Source: an uncultured Chitinophaga sp.
GTDB taxonomy: Bacteria > Bacteroidota > Bacteroidia > Chitinophagales > Chitinophagaceae
Direction of reading: 5' to 3'
DNA length: 64,000 nt
Assembly: GCF_937898475.1 (NCBI RefSeq)
Contig: NZ_CALEJS010000025.1
Coordinates: forward strand, 186,001 to 250,000
Below are positions 62,981 to 64,000 of this stretch, one piece after another (the stretch's first letter is position 1; the number at the start of each line of letters is the position of its first letter). The notes under the pieces were generated by a model. The model worked only from the letters and a program-made list of their open reading frames with translations, was not told where the DNA came from and ran no database searches. A program made the translations under genes and the position numbers.

Positions 62981-63066
62981 TGTTTGAAGATTTGAGGGTT
63001 TGAAAGTTTGAAGAAGGTTGAAATAACCGGGCAGCTTCCAACTTTCAAACGCTCAAACTGTTAAAC
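62981..63066. repeat. Period-8 hairpin repeat (TTTGAAGA/TTTGAAAG type)
   Basis: Arm 62981-63022 has TTTGA at 8-nt spacing (TTTGAAGA/TTTGAGGG/TTTGAAAG/TTTGAAGA); arm 63038-63066 is an inverse copy (AACTTTCAAACGCTCAAACTG). It lies between the cupredoxin-ended gene and the MGH1-GH95 gene and shares TTCAAACGCTCAAAC with 26768-26782. Confidence 0.72.
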
Positions 63067-64000
63067 TTTCTTTACAACTTTTAAGATACCTTTCATCACG
63101 GCATAGTGTCCGGGGAAAGTACATACATATGTATAGTCGCCCGGTGTGTTGGGCGCTGTAAAATAAATGGTCTGTGATGTTTCCGGTTGCAACAGACACG
63201 TATTGAACAACACATCCTTTGATGCCGGTACATATGCCTGCTGCGAGCCGCTGAGGCCCATATCCATTGCCAGTTTTCCAACATCGTTACCTTTACCCGG
63301 ATTTACGATCACCAGGTTGTGCAGCATGTCGTCATTGTTATTGAACACCAGCTTCACTTTACTGCCTGCAGGCACCTGTATCTGTTCTATGTCAAATTTC
63401 AATCCCGGTTTGGTGCCGATCTGTATCACTACATCTGCCCCTTTTGTCCAGGAAGCCGGTTGTGTGGTGACACATTTTTCCGGGTCGCTGCCGCAGCCGC
63501 CTTTGTTACTACCCGCTGCTGCCAGGCTTTGCGGTGTGATCGCACAGGCAGGGCCGCTGCCCTTGGGAATAGCGTTCAGGCTGTAGTAGCCAACATTATG
63601 CAACAGCGTCATTCCTGATTGTGAGCGCAGCCCTTTTACGTTCAGCTCATGAATATAGCCTTCCCGCAGGCCATTTACATAAATGCGCACACGGCGTCCA
63701 TCTTCCGACACTTCGCTTTTAACAACCTCACAGGGTTGTTGATTGATAATAGGGCTTCCATACTTACTGTGATAACTGTAGGTAAAGCCGGTAATGCTGT
63801 ACAGGTCCGCGTTCGCCGCCTGTTGTTTATTAACCGGCATCGTGAACTCCAGTTCAAAGCCATTGCTCTGCGCACGCATTGCCTTTATTTCAAATGGCGT
63901 ATTGCCTTTGAAGGAAACGCGCTGCAAGCCGTACAGCCTGGGGCCCGTAGACGCCCATCCACGGCTGGTCATTCCCACAAACAAAGAGTGATCGCTGCCC
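63061..64000 (-). CDS. C-terminus of a sorbosone-dehydrogenase/PVC-type protein ending in a cupredoxin domain (start outside window)
   Basis: The frame is open to the window edge, so the 5' part is missing; about 313 codons are visible. The first 100 residues ('FVGMTSRGWASTGPRLYGLQRVSFKGNTPFEIKAMRAQSNGFELEFTMPV') are the tail of large secreted proteins with sorbosone-dehydrogenase-like propellers. The last 120 residues form a plastocyanin/auracyanin-like domain with a His in DDMLHNLVIVNP and the C-H-M set in YVCTFPGHYAVMKG, a type-1 copper site. Probable electron transfer from sugar oxidation; the upstream domains cannot be seen. Confidence 0.75.
   Translation of the reverse strand, partial: GSDHSLFVGMTSRGWASTGPRLYGLQRVSFKGNTPFEIKAMRAQSNGFELEFTMPVNKQQAANADLYSITGFTYSYHSKYGSPIINQQPCEVVKSEVSEDGRRVRIYVNGLREGYIHELNVKGLRSQSGMTLLHNVGYYSLNAIPKGSGPACAITPQSLAAAGSNKGGCGSDPEKCVTTQPASWTKGADVVIQIGTKPGLKFDIEQIQVPAGSKVKLVFNNNDDMLHNLVIVNPGKGNDVGKLAMDMGLSGSQQAYVPASKDVLFNTCLLQPETSQTIYFTAPNTPGDYTYVCTFPGHYAVMKGILKVVKKV

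Noticed and set aside
62973..63041. Upstream extension of the MGH1-GH95 protein to 63041
   Set aside because: The added 23 residues are encoded by the hairpin repeat and would put the signal peptide internally; ATG 62972 gives a normal signal peptide.

Overview
The window reads as chromosomal DNA of a Bacteroidota bacterium, most likely a Chitinophaga-like member of the Chitinophagaceae. The reasons are SusC/SusD pairs, ECF sigma/FecR pairs, STN-domain TonB receptors, LytS/LytTR two-component genes, DUF4270 and DUF4907 proteins, many secreted glycoside hydrolases, and promoters of the -33 TTTG / -7 TAnnTTTG type. I saw no tRNA, rRNA, CRISPR array, transposase or prophage.

Layout. 1-8105 (+): an envelope-stress/membrane-remodelling cluster (PspA-like coiled coil, YqiJ/NfeD-like membrane OB-fold protein, flotillin, giant DUF3686/AAA ATPase). 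8111-11619 (-): LytTR/LytS regulators, then a DUF4907-kelch pair. 11865-14469 (+): a DUF4270 lipoprotein and an outer-membrane barrel. 14551-21306 (+): a complete glycan-sensing/uptake locus (ECF sigma, FecR, SusC with STN domain, SusD), followed by a convergent GH1 glucosidase. 22881-29196: a formylglycine-generating-enzyme-like lipoprotein, a BlaR/BlaI-type pair with two clear operator dyads, a small PepSY-like protein and two tandem TlpA-type thioredoxins.

29220-43996 (-) is the centrepiece: hisGDCB, then a whole trp operon (trpEGDC, a TrpF-TrpB fusion, trpA), then hisH, a GNAT-HisA fusion, hisF and hisIE. The trp operon sits inside the his operon. Each half begins with its own promoter, a tiny leader peptide (five consecutive His codons before hisG; three consecutive Trp codons before trpE) and a terminator hairpin with a competing antiterminator. 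Both are therefore predicted ribosome-mediated attenuators. hisH follows trpA by 6 nt, so the distal histidine genes probably depend on the tryptophan attenuator as well as on read-through from the his promoter.

44169-50700: a heptad-repeat coiled-coil protein, a GH3 glucosidase, and an iron/siderophore-type TonB receptor with a PepSY membrane partner; two 21-bp-phased direct repeats lie upstream of the receptor. 50965-56985: a sigma-region-2-only protein with FecR, a normal ECF sigma factor, a GH106 rhamnosidase and a shortened FecR. 57035-64000 (-): TPR and TonB-C-like proteins, DUF1080, a bimodular MGH1-GH95 enzyme and the C-terminus of a dehydrogenase-like protein ending in a cupredoxin domain. 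This end looks aimed at rhamnose/fucose-containing plant polysaccharides.

Intergenic regions carry a recurrent class of long hairpins whose arms are built on 7- or 8-nt periods. Several sit inside the his-trp operon.
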